Of a stretch of DNA of 64,000 nt, positions 45,064-53,922 are shown one piece after another (within the stretch, counting starts at the first letter, position 1; each line of letters starts with the position of its first letter). Origin of the DNA: Desulfobacteraceae bacterium UBA2174. GTDB lineage: Bacteria; Desulfobacterota; Desulfobacteria; Desulfobacterales; UBA2174. The notes below the pieces were generated by a model. The model was not told the DNA's origin. It saw only the letters and a program-made list of their open reading frames with translations, and did not search any database. The translations under genes and the position numbers were made by a program. The stretch is taken from the NCBI GenBank assembly GCA_002327445.1, contig DCWA01000019.1, forward strand, positions 124,001 to 188,000. The letters are read 5' to 3'.

Positions 45064-46368
45064 ATGAGCTTTATCGATTCCACCCTGACCCCGGAGCGGC
45101 TGGCGCAGATCCAGCTCGACGGGTTGCGCTGGACGGTGGGCCACGCCTTGGCCCACTCCCCCTTCTACCGGGAACGGTTGGCCGCCGCCGGGATCCAGGA
45201 CGCCCGGGACATCCACCGCATCGAAGACGTGGCCCACCTGCCGTTTGTGGACAACACGGCCCTCCAGGAGGGGTATCCGTTTCCCCTGCGTTGCATGCCT
45301 TTTGAAGACCTGGTGCGGATCCACGCCTCGTCGGGGACCACGGGAAAGCGCAAGGTCCTGTGCTACACCGAACAGGATCTGGAAGACTGGCGCAACATGT
45401 TCGCCCGCTGCTACGAAGTGGCGGGACTCACCCGCGCCGACCGGGTGCAGATCGCCGTGGGCTACGGCCTCTGGACCGCCGGGGTGGGGTTCCAGGCCGG
45501 CTGCGAACGCTTCGGCGCGCTGGCGGTGCCGGTGGGCCCGGCCAATGCCGAGATGCACTGCGAGCTGCTGGTGGACATGCAGTCCACCGTCTTTTGCGCC
45601 ACGGCCTCCATGGCGCTCCTCATGGCCGAAGAGGTGGAGCGGCGGGGGCTGAGAGACCAGATCGCCCTTAAAAAGGTGATTCTGGGGGCAGAGCGCTGCA
45701 GCGACGCCATGCGAAACCGCATCGGCGAATTGCTGGGCGTTTCCCACATCCACGACATCTACGGTTTCACCGAACTTTACGGGCCGGGCACCGGCCTGGA
45801 CTGTTCCCTGCACCAGGGAATCCACTACTGGGCGGATCTGTTCATTTTCGAAATCGTCGATCCGGACACCCTCCAGGTACTGCCGCCGGGCAGCGAGGGA
45901 GAGCTGGTGGTCACCACGTTGCGCAAGCAGGGCAGTCCGCTGATCCGCTACCGGACCCACGACATCACCCACCTTATCGCCGACCCGTGCCCCTGCGGCA
46001 ACCCGTTTCCGCGCCACGGCCGCATCGTCGGCCGTACCGACGACATGTTCATCTACCGGGCGGTCAACATCTACCCGAGCCAGATCGATCATCTGCTGGG
46101 TCAGATCGCCGGCATCGGCAGCGAGTTCCAGGTCCATCTCAACCAACGGGAAAACGGCCGTGACAGCATGCGGATCTTCGTGGAACGCGCGCCGACGGGC
46201 GCGGCCGACCGTGACGGCGCCATCGGCGAGCAGATCGCCACGGCGATCCGCCGCAAAATTCTGGTGCGCTGCGACGTGCAGGTCGTCGAGCCGGGGAGCC
46301 TGCCGCGCACCGAACGCAAGAGCCGGCGCGTCTTCGATCATCGCAACGGCGAGCCGGCCCGGGCTTGA
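45064..46368 (+). CDS. paaK: Phenylacetate-CoA ligase-like enzyme
   Basis: 434 residues after AAGGAG. The adenylate-forming family is shown by HASSGTTGKRKV (ATP loop), YGFTELYGPG, YRTHDIT and GRTDDMFIYRAVNIYPSQID. It activates an aryl acetate with ATP and CoA. With IorAB it may convert aryl acetates and aryl-acetyl-CoA in either direction, for example to conserve energy in amino-acid oxidation or to load imported acids. The exact aryl substrate cannot be read from the sequence. Confidence 0.92.
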   Translation: MSFIDSTLTPERLAQIQLDGLRWTVGHALAHSPFYRERLAAAGIQDARDIHRIEDVAHLPFVDNTALQEGYPFPLRCMPFEDLVRIHASSGTTGKRKVLCYTEQDLEDWRNMFARCYEVAGLTRADRVQIAVGYGLWTAGVGFQAGCERFGALAVPVGPANAEMHCELLVDMQSTVFCATASMALLMAEEVERRGLRDQIALKKVILGAERCSDAMRNRIGELLGVSHIHDIYGFTELYGPGTGLDCSLHQGIHYWADLFIFEIVDPDTLQVLPPGSEGELVVTTLRKQGSPLIRYRTHDITHLIADPCPCGNPFPRHGRIVGRTDDMFIYRAVNIYPSQIDHLLGQIAGIGSEFQVHLNQRENGRDSMRIFVERAPTGAADRDGAIGEQIATAIRRKILVRCDVQVVEPGSLPRTERKSRRVFDHRNGEPARA

Positions 46369-46425
46369 ACGGGGCCCGGATCGCCGCACGCCAAAATCCC
46401 CCCTGCGGGGAGAAAGGTGGCCTCC

Positions 46426-47457
46426 ATGAAGCGTAGGATGCGTTGTGCGGTTCTCGTTGCTTTAGCAACGGTCATGGCGCTGGGAATGATTGTTTCACCG
46501 CCGGCCTCGGCCGCGTCGATCACCCTGAGTTACGCCAATTTTCCCCCGTCGCCCACCTTTCCCTGCGTCCAGATGGAACGCTGGGCGACGGAAGTGGAGA
46601 AGCGAACCAACGGAGAGGTCAAGGTGCAGACCTTTCCGGGCGGAACGCTGCTGGCGGCCAAGAATATTTTCGACGGGGTTGTCAGCGGGGCGGCGGACAT
46701 CGGCAATTTCGCCATGAGTTATCAGCCCGGCCGCTTTCCCGTCTCCGAGGCGGTGGATCTTCCCCTGGGCTTCAAGAACGCCAAGGTGGCCAGCTTCGTC
46801 CTGTACGATCTGGTTGAAAAATATCAACCGAAGGAATTCGAGAAGGTCAAGATTCTCACCTTTTTCACCTGTCCGCCGGCGGATTTCATGACGAGCCGGC
46901 CCGTGGCCTCCCTGAAGGATCTCAAGGGGCTGGAGCTGCGGGTGTCGGGCACGGGAGCCGAAATGATCAAGGCGCTGGGCGGGATCCCCGTCGCCATGCC
47001 CCAGTCGGAAACGCCGGAAGCGATCCAGAAGGGCGTCGTCAAGGGCATGGTCTCCTCCATGGAGATCCTGAAGGACTTCAACTTCGCCGCCTACTGCCCC
47101 TACGCCACGGATGCAGATTTGTTTGTCGTATCCTTCGCCGTCGTCATGAACAAGGAGAAGTGGCAGTCCCTGCCGCCCGGCGTGCAGAAGGTGCTCGACG
47201 ATCTTCGGGTGGAACAGGCGCTGTGGACGGGAGACTACGTGGACAATCACGTCCAGGAGGCCCTGGCCTGGTCCAAGGAAAAATATAACCATCAGGTCCT
47301 GAGCCTGTCCGCGAAGGACCGTGCCGAAGTGGCGAGGCTCCTCGACCCCATGATCCGGGACTACATCCAGAAGGTGACCGCCCAGGGCCTTCCCGGCGAG
47401 GCGATCATCAAGGATGTCAACAGCCTGAAGACGAAGTACGAGAACCAGTACAAATAG
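46426..47457 (+). CDS. dctP: TRAP transporter substrate-binding protein
   Basis: 343 residues from the ATG at 46426; an in-frame GTG at 46417 is less likely. A signal peptide ends at PASAAS. The DctP family pattern is ERWATEVEKRTNGEVKVQTF, DLKGLELRVSGTG with the carboxylate-binding arginine, and MEILKDF. It binds an organic acid in the periplasm for the DctQM channel. It follows the CoA-ligase gene by 57 bp. A stem-loop follows it. Confidence 0.93.
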   Translation: MKRRMRCAVLVALATVMALGMIVSPPASAASITLSYANFPPSPTFPCVQMERWATEVEKRTNGEVKVQTFPGGTLLAAKNIFDGVVSGAADIGNFAMSYQPGRFPVSEAVDLPLGFKNAKVASFVLYDLVEKYQPKEFEKVKILTFFTCPPADFMTSRPVASLKDLKGLELRVSGTGAEMIKALGGIPVAMPQSETPEAIQKGVVKGMVSSMEILKDFNFAAYCPYATDADLFVVSFAVVMNKEKWQSLPPGVQKVLDDLRVEQALWTGDYVDNHVQEALAWSKEKYNHQVLSLSAKDRAEVARLLDPMIRDYIQKVTAQGLPGEAIIKDVNSLKTKYENQYK

Positions 47458-47467
47458 GCGGCCGCCG

Positions 47468-47500
47468 CCTCCTTCCCCTCCCGTGACAGGGGGAAGGAGG
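47468..47500 (+). promoter_or_regulatory. Stem-loop between dctP and dctQ
   Basis: CCTCCTTCCCC (47468-47478) pairs perfectly with 47490-47500, leaving an 11-nt loop. No strong U-run follows. A stem-loop at this place is known in characterised dctPQM operons and allows more binding protein than membrane subunits. Confidence 0.65.
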
Positions 47501-47541
47501 ATTTCAGGCCCGCGGCCGCCCTCCGGAAGACGGTGTTTGCC

Positions 47542-48042
47542 ATGAAGTATCTGGACCGGATCGAAAGGATCCTCAACCAGGCGTTGATGACCGCCGGCGG
47601 CGTGGCCATGCTCGCCATGATGGTGCTCGCCACGGGCAATGTGGCCCTGCGCTTGTTTGACCTGCCTTTCGGCGGGTCCTATGAGATCATCTCCTTCCTG
47701 GGCGCCCTGGTGACGGCGGCGGCCCTCGGCCACACCCAGAGAAGGCGGGGGCATATCGTGGTCGATATCCTCTCGGCCAAATTCTCCCCGGCGGTCAAGC
47801 GGGTCGTGGATGCCGTGTCCCACCTGGCGGTCGCCGCCTTCTTTGCCGTCTTTGCCTGGCAGATCATCCGCTGGGGCCTTAACCTCCGGCAGTCGGGAGA
47901 GCTGTCCGAGACGTTGAAGATCCCTTATCACCCGTTTGTTTTCGGCGTGGCGGTGGGGTTCGCGTTCCTGGCCCTGGTTGGCCTGGTGGATTTTCTCAAG
48001 GTGGCCTCGGGTGGAGGCAAGGCGGAAGGGACGCACTCCTGA
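47542..48042 (+). CDS. dctQ: TRAP transporter small permease (DctQ)
   Basis: 166 residues with four membrane helices and the typical GGSYEIISFLGALVTAAALG. ATG at 47542 is used here; a GTG at 47533 is an alternative. Its TGA overlaps the ATG of dctM. It is the small membrane subunit that pairs with DctM. Confidence 0.9.
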   Translation: MKYLDRIERILNQALMTAGGVAMLAMMVLATGNVALRLFDLPFGGSYEIISFLGALVTAAALGHTQRRRGHIVVDILSAKFSPAVKRVVDAVSHLAVAAFFAVFAWQIIRWGLNLRQSGELSETLKIPYHPFVFGVAVGFAFLALVGLVDFLKVASGGGKAEGTHS

Positions 48043-49349
48043 TGATCGAACCCGTCATCGGCGTTTACGGCATCGGCATCATGTTCGCCGTCTTGTTCTT
48101 CCTGAGAATTCCCGCCGGATTCACCATGGCCATCGTGGGATTTCTGGGGATCGCCTATCTGACTTCCATCCCGGCGGCCTGCGGGATGATCGGCTCGGAG
48201 CTGTGGAATATCCTGGCCAACTACGGGCTGACGGTGATCCCCATGTTCATCCTGGTCGGGGAATTCATCTATTACGCGGGATACAACGACAGCCTTTATC
48301 ATGCCACGCACTGCTGGTTCGGCCATCATCGCGGGGGGCTGGCCATCACGACCATCATGGCCTCGGCGGCCTTCTCCGCCATCAGCGGATCCAACACGGC
48401 CACCGCCGCCACCATGAGCACCGTGGCCATTCCGGCCATGAAGAAATACGGCTATCACCCCATGCTCAATGCCGGCAGCGTCGCGGCCGGGGCGACCCTT
48501 GGGGTTCTCATCCCGCCGAGCATCGTGCTGGTGGTCTACGGCCTCTACACGGGGCAGTCCATCGGAAAACTCTTTTTCGGCAATGTCATCCCCAGCGCCA
48601 TCCTTACCCTGCTCATCGCCGCGACGGTCTTCTACATCTGCCGCCGCCATCCCACCTGGGGGCCCAAGGCCGACCGGTGTTCCTGGCGGCAACGTTTCCA
48701 GGCGCTGCCGGAGGCACTGGACATTCTCATTCTTTTCGCCGTGATCATGTACGCCCTTTTCACCGGCGTCGTGACGGCAACGGAAGCGGCTTCGCTGAGC
48801 TGCACGCTGGGACTGATCATCTGCCTGGTGCGCCGCAAGCTCTCCCGGGCGGGGTTTGTCGCCTCGATCAAGGACACCCTGCTGATTTCCTGCATGGTCT
48901 TCATGATCATTGTCGGCGCCGTCATCTTCGGGCGTTTTCTCACCCTGACCCGCCTGCCCTTCGAAGCGGCCGGATGGATCGGCTCCCTGGGACTGCCCGA
49001 CTGGATGCTGCTGTGCTGCATCCTGATGTGCTACGTCCTCGGCGGATGCATCATGGACGCCCTGGCGTTCCTGCTGGTTTCGCTGCCCATCTTCTATCCC
49101 CTGGTGGTGGGGATGGGCTACGACCCCATCTGGTTCGGGCAGATCATCACCATCGTCACCACCATGGGCTCCATCATGCCCCCCATCGGCATCTGCTGCT
49201 ATGTGGTGGCGGGGATGGCCAAGGACATCCCTCTCGGGACGGTTTTCATGGGCAGCCTGTACTACATTCCTTCCTATATCATCGCCATTGTCCTGCTGAT
49301 GCTCTTTCCCTACGGAACGGTTCTCGTCCTGTCCAACCTGGTGAGATGA
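48042..49349 (+). CDS. dctM: TRAP transporter large permease (DctM)
   Basis: 435 residues, about twelve membrane helices. ITTIMASAAFSAISGSNTAT and LIPPSIVLVVYG are hallmarks of the sodium-coupled channel subunit. It completes the dctPQM set. The transporter, placed behind iorAB-paaK, probably imports an aryl or organic acid that these enzymes handle. Confidence 0.94.
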   Translation: MIEPVIGVYGIGIMFAVLFFLRIPAGFTMAIVGFLGIAYLTSIPAACGMIGSELWNILANYGLTVIPMFILVGEFIYYAGYNDSLYHATHCWFGHHRGGLAITTIMASAAFSAISGSNTATAATMSTVAIPAMKKYGYHPMLNAGSVAAGATLGVLIPPSIVLVVYGLYTGQSIGKLFFGNVIPSAILTLLIAATVFYICRRHPTWGPKADRCSWRQRFQALPEALDILILFAVIMYALFTGVVTATEAASLSCTLGLIICLVRRKLSRAGFVASIKDTLLISCMVFMIIVGAVIFGRFLTLTRLPFEAAGWIGSLGLPDWMLLCCILMCYVLGGCIMDALAFLLVSLPIFYPLVVGMGYDPIWFGQIITIVTTMGSIMPPIGICCYVVAGMAKDIPLGTVFMGSLYYIPSYIIAIVLLMLFPYGTVLVLSNLVR

Positions 49350-49391
49350 GGGCCGCTGGGCGGCCGGGGTGCGGCGGGTATCGCGCCGGAC

Positions 49392-50492
49392 TCAATCCTC
49401 TTCGGGGGAGGGCTTGACCTTCGAGCTTCCCGGGATCAGCGTTTGGGTGCTGTTGACCCCGGGCATCAGGCGGATTTTTTCGGTGACGAACTGGCTGATG
49501 ACTTCGGCGTCCGAGGTGAGCAGGTCCCGGCTGAGCACGATCTTGGCCAGCAGGTCGATATCCCCGTGAACCGAGTGGATCTCCACCACTTCGTCCAGTT
49601 CGAAGAGTTTTTCCATGATCTTGAATTCGTGCTTGCCCTGGACGTTGAGGAGCACGAAGGCCGTGATGGTGCGCTTCATCTCGGGGTACTGGTCGGTGTG
49701 GCGGCGTTCGGCGATCATGGTGCGAAAGGCCTCCATGTCCTTGGGAATCGACTGGTCGATCTGTGGTCCGTAATGGCGCGGCCGGTCCTCCTCCCACAGG
49801 TGGTGGGAGATGTAGGCATACAGGTCCGAGACACGCCGGCCGGGAAACCCTTCCATCAGGCCGGCCTGGCGGATGATATGGCACAATGGCCGATAGATGG
49901 TGCGATACCAGTCCTCGGCCGCCGTCTTGAGGTCCACCCCGGGCTTTTCGCCGGCGGCCAGGTGCTGCTGGTGGTATTGGATCTGGGACAACAGGTGTTC
50001 GTACTGGCCCACCTCGGTAAGGCGGATTTCGGCGGATAGACCGGTCCGGTCGGCAAAATCGGCCCGTTCGCGGAAGATGACGTTATCCAGGGTATCCTTG
50101 GAAGGCACCAGCTCGACGATGTGGGCCAGGATGTCGTCGTGCCCCAGCTCCTTGGCGGCGGCGACGCGGTGGTTGCCGTCGAGCACATAGTAGGCGTCCC
50201 GGATCTGGTAGAGGCGCACCGGCGGCAGGACTTCGCCCCGGCGCATGGCCTGTTTGATGCGCGTGAGGCGCTCGGAAGGGCGGAGCCGGAAGCGGGCGTC
50301 GAAATCCTGGTAGCGCCCCACGCTGCCCACGATGCGCGAGAGGGGGACGGTGCGCAGGCCCCGGTCCCGTGCGTCGAAGGCTTCATCGCGCTGCTGTTGG
50401 TCGGCAAAACACCGCACGGTTTCATCGGCGGCTTCAGAGGGTTTGCCGGCCAGCCAGTTGCCCAGTTTCGTAATCCAGGACCACGAAGCCAT
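49392..50492 (-). CDS. ParB-like domain fused to a C-terminal Lrp/AsnC-type (RAM) domain
   Basis: 366 residues. The central ParB/sulfiredoxin-type fold reads VPLSRIVGSVGRYQDF, LPPVRLYQIRDAYYVLDGN and HRVAAAKELGHD. A helical region follows (about 170-280). The last 75 residues (AFVLLNVQGKHEF, DEVVEIHSVHGDIDLLAKIV) match the RAM ligand-sensing domain of Lrp/AsnC regulators. There is no helix-turn-helix. The ATG at 50492 overlaps the metallophosphoesterase gene by 59 bp in another frame; a GTG at 50414 would avoid this but has a weak site. The role is unknown; small-molecule-controlled nucleotide or DNA binding is plausible. Confidence 0.78.
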   Translation of the reverse strand: MASWSWITKLGNWLAGKPSEAADETVRCFADQQQRDEAFDARDRGLRTVPLSRIVGSVGRYQDFDARFRLRPSERLTRIKQAMRRGEVLPPVRLYQIRDAYYVLDGNHRVAAAKELGHDDILAHIVELVPSKDTLDNVIFRERADFADRTGLSAEIRLTEVGQYEHLLSQIQYHQQHLAAGEKPGVDLKTAAEDWYRTIYRPLCHIIRQAGLMEGFPGRRVSDLYAYISHHLWEEDRPRHYGPQIDQSIPKDMEAFRTMIAERRHTDQYPEMKRTITAFVLLNVQGKHEFKIMEKLFELDEVVEIHSVHGDIDLLAKIVLSRDLLTSDAEVISQFVTEKIRLMPGVNSTQTLIPGSSKVKPSPEED

Positions 50493-51057
50493 AGGCGTTG
50501 ATCACCCGTGTGGCGTGGACCTCCGTAACGCGGTCCGCGTCGCGTTGGAAATGGCGGTGGATGTGGCCGTGGATGAAATAACGCGGCCGGTACTTGGCGA
50601 TGAGTTCTCCGAAGACCTCGAAACCGCGGTGGCAGCGGTCTTCTCCGTCGCCGACATGGCGCGGCGGCGCATGGGTCACCACGATGTCCGGCCTTCCCCG
50701 CAGCCAGAAGAAGGGTTTGAGCCGGCGGATGATGCCGCGCATCTGCGCTTCCCGGTATTGATTGGGACCGCCGTTGTACCAGCGCGAGCCTTCCAACCCC
50801 ACCAGGCGCAGCGAATTCCACCGAATCAGCCGCCCGTGCAGGTCGGTGCCCCCCATTGGCGGACTGGTGTCGTAACGCAGGTCGTGGTTGCCCCGGACGT
50901 AGTACAGGGGAGCGGAGAAGGCGCTCACGAGAAAGCGAAGGTATTCGGGCGGCAGATCCCCGCAGGCCAGAACCAGGTCGATTCCCTCGAAACGACGCGC
51001 ATCGAAGGCCTTGTACAGCGTCGGTTCGACAATGTCGGAAACGGCGAGGATCTTCAT
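50434..51057 (-). CDS. Calcineurin-like metallophosphoesterase
   Basis: 207 residues. The dimetal centre appears as a degenerate first motif, VSDIVEP (usually DxH), then ACGDLP, YVRGNHD, VVTHAPPRH and FIHGHIH. The first His is replaced, so the site may bind metals differently. It overlaps the ParB/RAM gene, and the pair is presumably co-expressed. The substrate (phosphodiester or phosphoprotein) is unknown. Confidence 0.87.
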   Translation of the reverse strand: MKILAVSDIVEPTLYKAFDARRFEGIDLVLACGDLPPEYLRFLVSAFSAPLYYVRGNHDLRYDTSPPMGGTDLHGRLIRWNSLRLVGLEGSRWYNGGPNQYREAQMRGIIRRLKPFFWLRGRPDIVVTHAPPRHVGDGEDRCHRGFEVFGELIAKYRPRYFIHGHIHRHFQRDADRVTEVHATRVINAYGFVVLDYETGQLAGRQTL

Positions 51058-51061
51058 TGTT

Positions 51062-51183
51062 TAAAAAGTGAGCTAAAGTTACGAGTGCCTAAAGTGAGCT
51101 AAAGTTATGGCGTCGCTGCGCTCCAGTTTTTTAAAATAATAGCAGAATTCAATAACTTCAGGCACTTTAGATCACTCGTCACT
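51062..51183. repeat. CTAAAGT-type inverted/direct repeat element
   Basis: The 128-bp gap before moaA holds two direct copies of GTGAGCTAAAGTTA (51067-51080 and 51092-51105), separated by CGAGTGCCTAAA. On the right side (51155-51183) an inverted relative (ACTTCAGGCACTTTAGATCA) occurs, so the region can fold into a long imperfect hairpin. A related array lies at 63016-63090. Confidence 0.7.
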
Positions 51184-51185
51184 CT

Positions 51186-52178
51186 TTATCCCCCGATCCC
51201 CGACATGGCGCTGGCGACATCCTCATGCAGCGGCTCGGCCAGGTGGTGGCGGGCCGGTTTGTGGCGCACGGCGCTCAAGAACACCTCTGCGAGATCTTCG
51301 TCGGAGGCGCCGTGGCGCAGGGGCGTGCGCAGGTCTTCCTCGTGGTCGGAGAGCAGGCAGGGCCGCAGACCGCCGCTGGCAGTGAGCCGCAGCCGGTTGC
51401 AGCGGTCGCAAAAATGGTGGCTGATGGCGCTGATGAAGCCGATTTCCCCCGGGGCGCCGGGAATCCGGTAGCGTTCGGCAGGTCCGTCCCGGGTCGACGC
51501 CGGCACTGGTTCCAGGCGACCCATGGGGGCCAGGAGCGTCTTGATCTCCGGTGTCAGCAGAGGGCGCACCGGCCGCATGGCAGCCTCACCGATGGGCATC
51601 TGTTCGATGAAGCGGACATGAACGGGATAGCGGAGGCTCAGGGCCGCAAGGTCGGTCAGCTCATCGTCGTTGATCCCCCGCAGGGCCACCACGTTGATCT
51701 TCACCGGCGCCATGTCTCGGTCCAGGGCCATCATGATCCCGTCCCAAACCTTGTGAAAGCAGTCCACTCGGGTGATGGCGGCGAAGCGGTCGGGCTTCAG
51801 GCTGTCAAGGCTGATGTTGATGCGGCGCACCCCGGCGGCCAGGATGTCATCGAGCCGCTCGGCGAGCAGCACGCCGTTGGTGGTCAAGGAGACTTCCCGG
51901 ATGCCCGGCAGCCGGTTGAGCTGGGCGAGCAGGTCGCAGACATCGCGGCGCACCAGTGGTTCGCCGCCGGTGACCCGCAGCTTGGTGATGCCGAGTGCGG
52001 CGCCTACCCCCGCCACCCGCAGGATTTCCTCGTAGCGCAGCACGTCGACATGCTCCAGCTTGGGGATCATTTCCCGGGGCATGCAGTAGATGCAGCGCAG
52101 GTTGCACCGGTCGGTGATGGAAATCCGCAGGTAGCTCAGGTGGCGTTGATATCGGTCGATGAGGGCTTTGGGAATCAC
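51186..52178 (-). CDS. moaA: GTP 3',8-cyclase (molybdenum cofactor biosynthesis MoaA)
   Basis: 330 residues from GTG at 52178, with GGAG seven bases upstream. The radical-SAM motif is CNLRCIYC, and the C-terminal cluster is HHFCDRCNRLRLTASGGLRPC. The protein ends in Gly-Gly (SGIGG), as required for activity. It starts pterin-cofactor synthesis from GTP, needed by the AOR in this window. No other moa gene is adjacent. Confidence 0.96.
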   Translation of the reverse strand: MIPKALIDRYQRHLSYLRISITDRCNLRCIYCMPREMIPKLEHVDVLRYEEILRVAGVGAALGITKLRVTGGEPLVRRDVCDLLAQLNRLPGIREVSLTTNGVLLAERLDDILAAGVRRINISLDSLKPDRFAAITRVDCFHKVWDGIMMALDRDMAPVKINVVALRGINDDELTDLAALSLRYPVHVRFIEQMPIGEAAMRPVRPLLTPEIKTLLAPMGRLEPVPASTRDGPAERYRIPGAPGEIGFISAISHHFCDRCNRLRLTASGGLRPCLLSDHEEDLRTPLRHGASDEDLAEVFLSAVRHKPARHHLAEPLHEDVASAMSGIGG

Positions 52179-52291
52179 GATCGCACTCCAAGTGCACTAT
52201 GGTTGCCGTCGCGGCCGAGGCCGTCGCCCCGCCCAGCGATTTTCAATGGGTTTGTAGAGTATGCTAATCGCCCGGACCGGGCTTGTCCAGT

Positions 52292-52325
52292 CCCGCGGCG
52301 GAATGGCCAGCGATGCCGCCGCGGG
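52292..52325 (-). terminator. Hairpin downstream of cobA-hemD
   Basis: CCCGCGGCGG (52292-52301) pairs perfectly with 52316-52325 around a 14-nt loop, about 60 bases after the cobA-hemD stop in its direction. There is no clear U-tract, so termination may be Rho-assisted. The hairpin could also be part of the moaA leader. Confidence 0.4.
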
Positions 52326-52383
52326 CCATGGGCAGGGGCTTTCCAGAGATCTTCACCGGGGGCGGCGTGGATCAGCTTCGGTT

Positions 52384-53922
52384 TTACCGCTTCGCATCGT
52401 GCGCCACGATGGCCGCCACCAATCCTTCGATGGTAAACACCTCGGCCGTCAGGTCCACGTGGAAACCGAGGCCGGTGGCCGTTTCGGTGGTGATCGGGCC
52501 GATGCTGGCCACGGTGACGTGGGCCATCAGCTTTTCGAAGTCTTCCTCGGGCAGCAGGTCCTTGAAGTTGCGCACCGTGGAACTGCTGGTGAAGGTGACC
52601 ATGTCGATGGCCTGTTTTTCCAAGGCTGCCACGAGGGCCTGGCGGCCGGAGTCGTCCGGCAACGTGCGGTAGACGGGAATTTCGTCCACCGTCGCCCCCA
52701 TCCTGGAGAGTTCCTCGGGCAGCACCGGCCGCGCCTCGGCGGCCCTGGGCAACAGGATGCGCGCTCCTTTTATATCCTGGCCGGCGAAGGCCGCCGCCAC
52801 CGATTCAGCCCGGTAGCTTTCCGGGACGATGTCGCTGCAAATGCCGAAATCGAGCAGCCGCGCGGCCGTGGCCGGGCCGATCACCGCCGTGCGCAGGTGG
52901 CCGAGGCGGCGGACGTCGTGGCCCAGGGCGAAGAGGCGCTCGAAGAAGAAGCGCACGCCGTTGACGCTGGTGAACACGATCCAGCGGTAGCGGTCCAGGG
53001 TCGCGATGGCGGCATCCAGGGCACTCCAATCGGCGGGTGGCACCACGCGGATCGTGGGACATTCCAGACACTCGGCGCCCAGTTCACTCAACCGTGCCAC
53101 CAGATCGCTGGCCTGGGCCCGGGCCCGGGTGACCACGATGGTGCGGCCCAGCAGGGGCCGGCCGCTTTCGAACCACCGCAGGCGTTCGCGCAACTGGACC
53201 ACCTCGCCCACCACGATGATGCACGGGGCCTTGAGGCCGGCGGCGGCCACCCGATCGACGATGTCCGCCAGGGTGCCGGTGACGGTGCGCTGGCGGGCCG
53301 TGGTGCCCCAGCGCACCAGGGCCACCGGGGTCTGGGGGGAGCGACCGTTGGCCATCAGCCGGTCGACGATCCGGGGCAGGTTCTTCACCCCCATGAAAAA
53401 GACGACGGTGCCGATCCCCCGTGCCAGAGAGGCCCATTCGATGCTCGAGTCCTCCTTGGTCGGATCCTCATGGCCGGTGACGAAGGCCAGGGTGGAGGTG
53501 AACTGGCGATGGGTCAGGGGAATACCGGCGTAGGCCGGCGCCGCCACCGCGCTGGTTACCCCGGGGACGATTTCGAAGGCGATGCCGTTTTCCACCAGGA
53601 TTTCGGCTTCCTCGCCTCCCCGTCCGAAGATGAACGGGTCGCCGCCCTTGAGCCGGGTGACGATGCGGCCGGCCCGGGCCTTTTCCACCAGCAGCCGGTT
53701 GATGTCGTCCTGGCTGAGGGTGTGGTCGCCCCCCTGCTTGCCCACGTAGATCCGCTCGGCGGTTTCGGGGGCATGGGCCAGCAGCTCCGGCGCCGCCAGA
53801 TAGTCGTAAACAAGCACCTCGGCGCGGCGGATGCATTCCCGGCCCCGCACCGTGATCAGGCCGGGATCGCCGGGGCCGGCGCCGACGAGGTAGACCTTGC
53901 CGGTTTGAACATCAGTTTTCAT
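52384..53922 (-). CDS. cobA-hemD: Uroporphyrinogen-III C-methyltransferase / uroporphyrinogen-III synthase fusion
   Basis: 512 residues. The first half is SUMT: VYLVGAGPGDPGLITVRG, RLKGGDPFIFGRGGEEAE, VPGVTSAVAAPAYAGIPLTHR. From about residue 255 the HemD domain follows, with IVVTRARAQASDLVARL and MVTFTSSSTVRNF. It closes hydroxymethylbilane to uroporphyrinogen III and methylates it to precorrin-2 for sirohaem, cobalamin or the alternative haem route. The start overlaps hemC by 11 bases. Confidence 0.96.
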   Translation of the reverse strand: MKTDVQTGKVYLVGAGPGDPGLITVRGRECIRRAEVLVYDYLAAPELLAHAPETAERIYVGKQGGDHTLSQDDINRLLVEKARAGRIVTRLKGGDPFIFGRGGEEAEILVENGIAFEIVPGVTSAVAAPAYAGIPLTHRQFTSTLAFVTGHEDPTKEDSSIEWASLARGIGTVVFFMGVKNLPRIVDRLMANGRSPQTPVALVRWGTTARQRTVTGTLADIVDRVAAAGLKAPCIIVVGEVVQLRERLRWFESGRPLLGRTIVVTRARAQASDLVARLSELGAECLECPTIRVVPPADWSALDAAIATLDRYRWIVFTSVNGVRFFFERLFALGHDVRRLGHLRTAVIGPATAARLLDFGICSDIVPESYRAESVAAAFAGQDIKGARILLPRAAEARPVLPEELSRMGATVDEIPVYRTLPDDSGRQALVAALEKQAIDMVTFTSSSTVRNFKDLLPEEDFEKLMAHVTVASIGPITTETATGLGFHVDLTAEVFTIEGLVAAIVAHDAKR

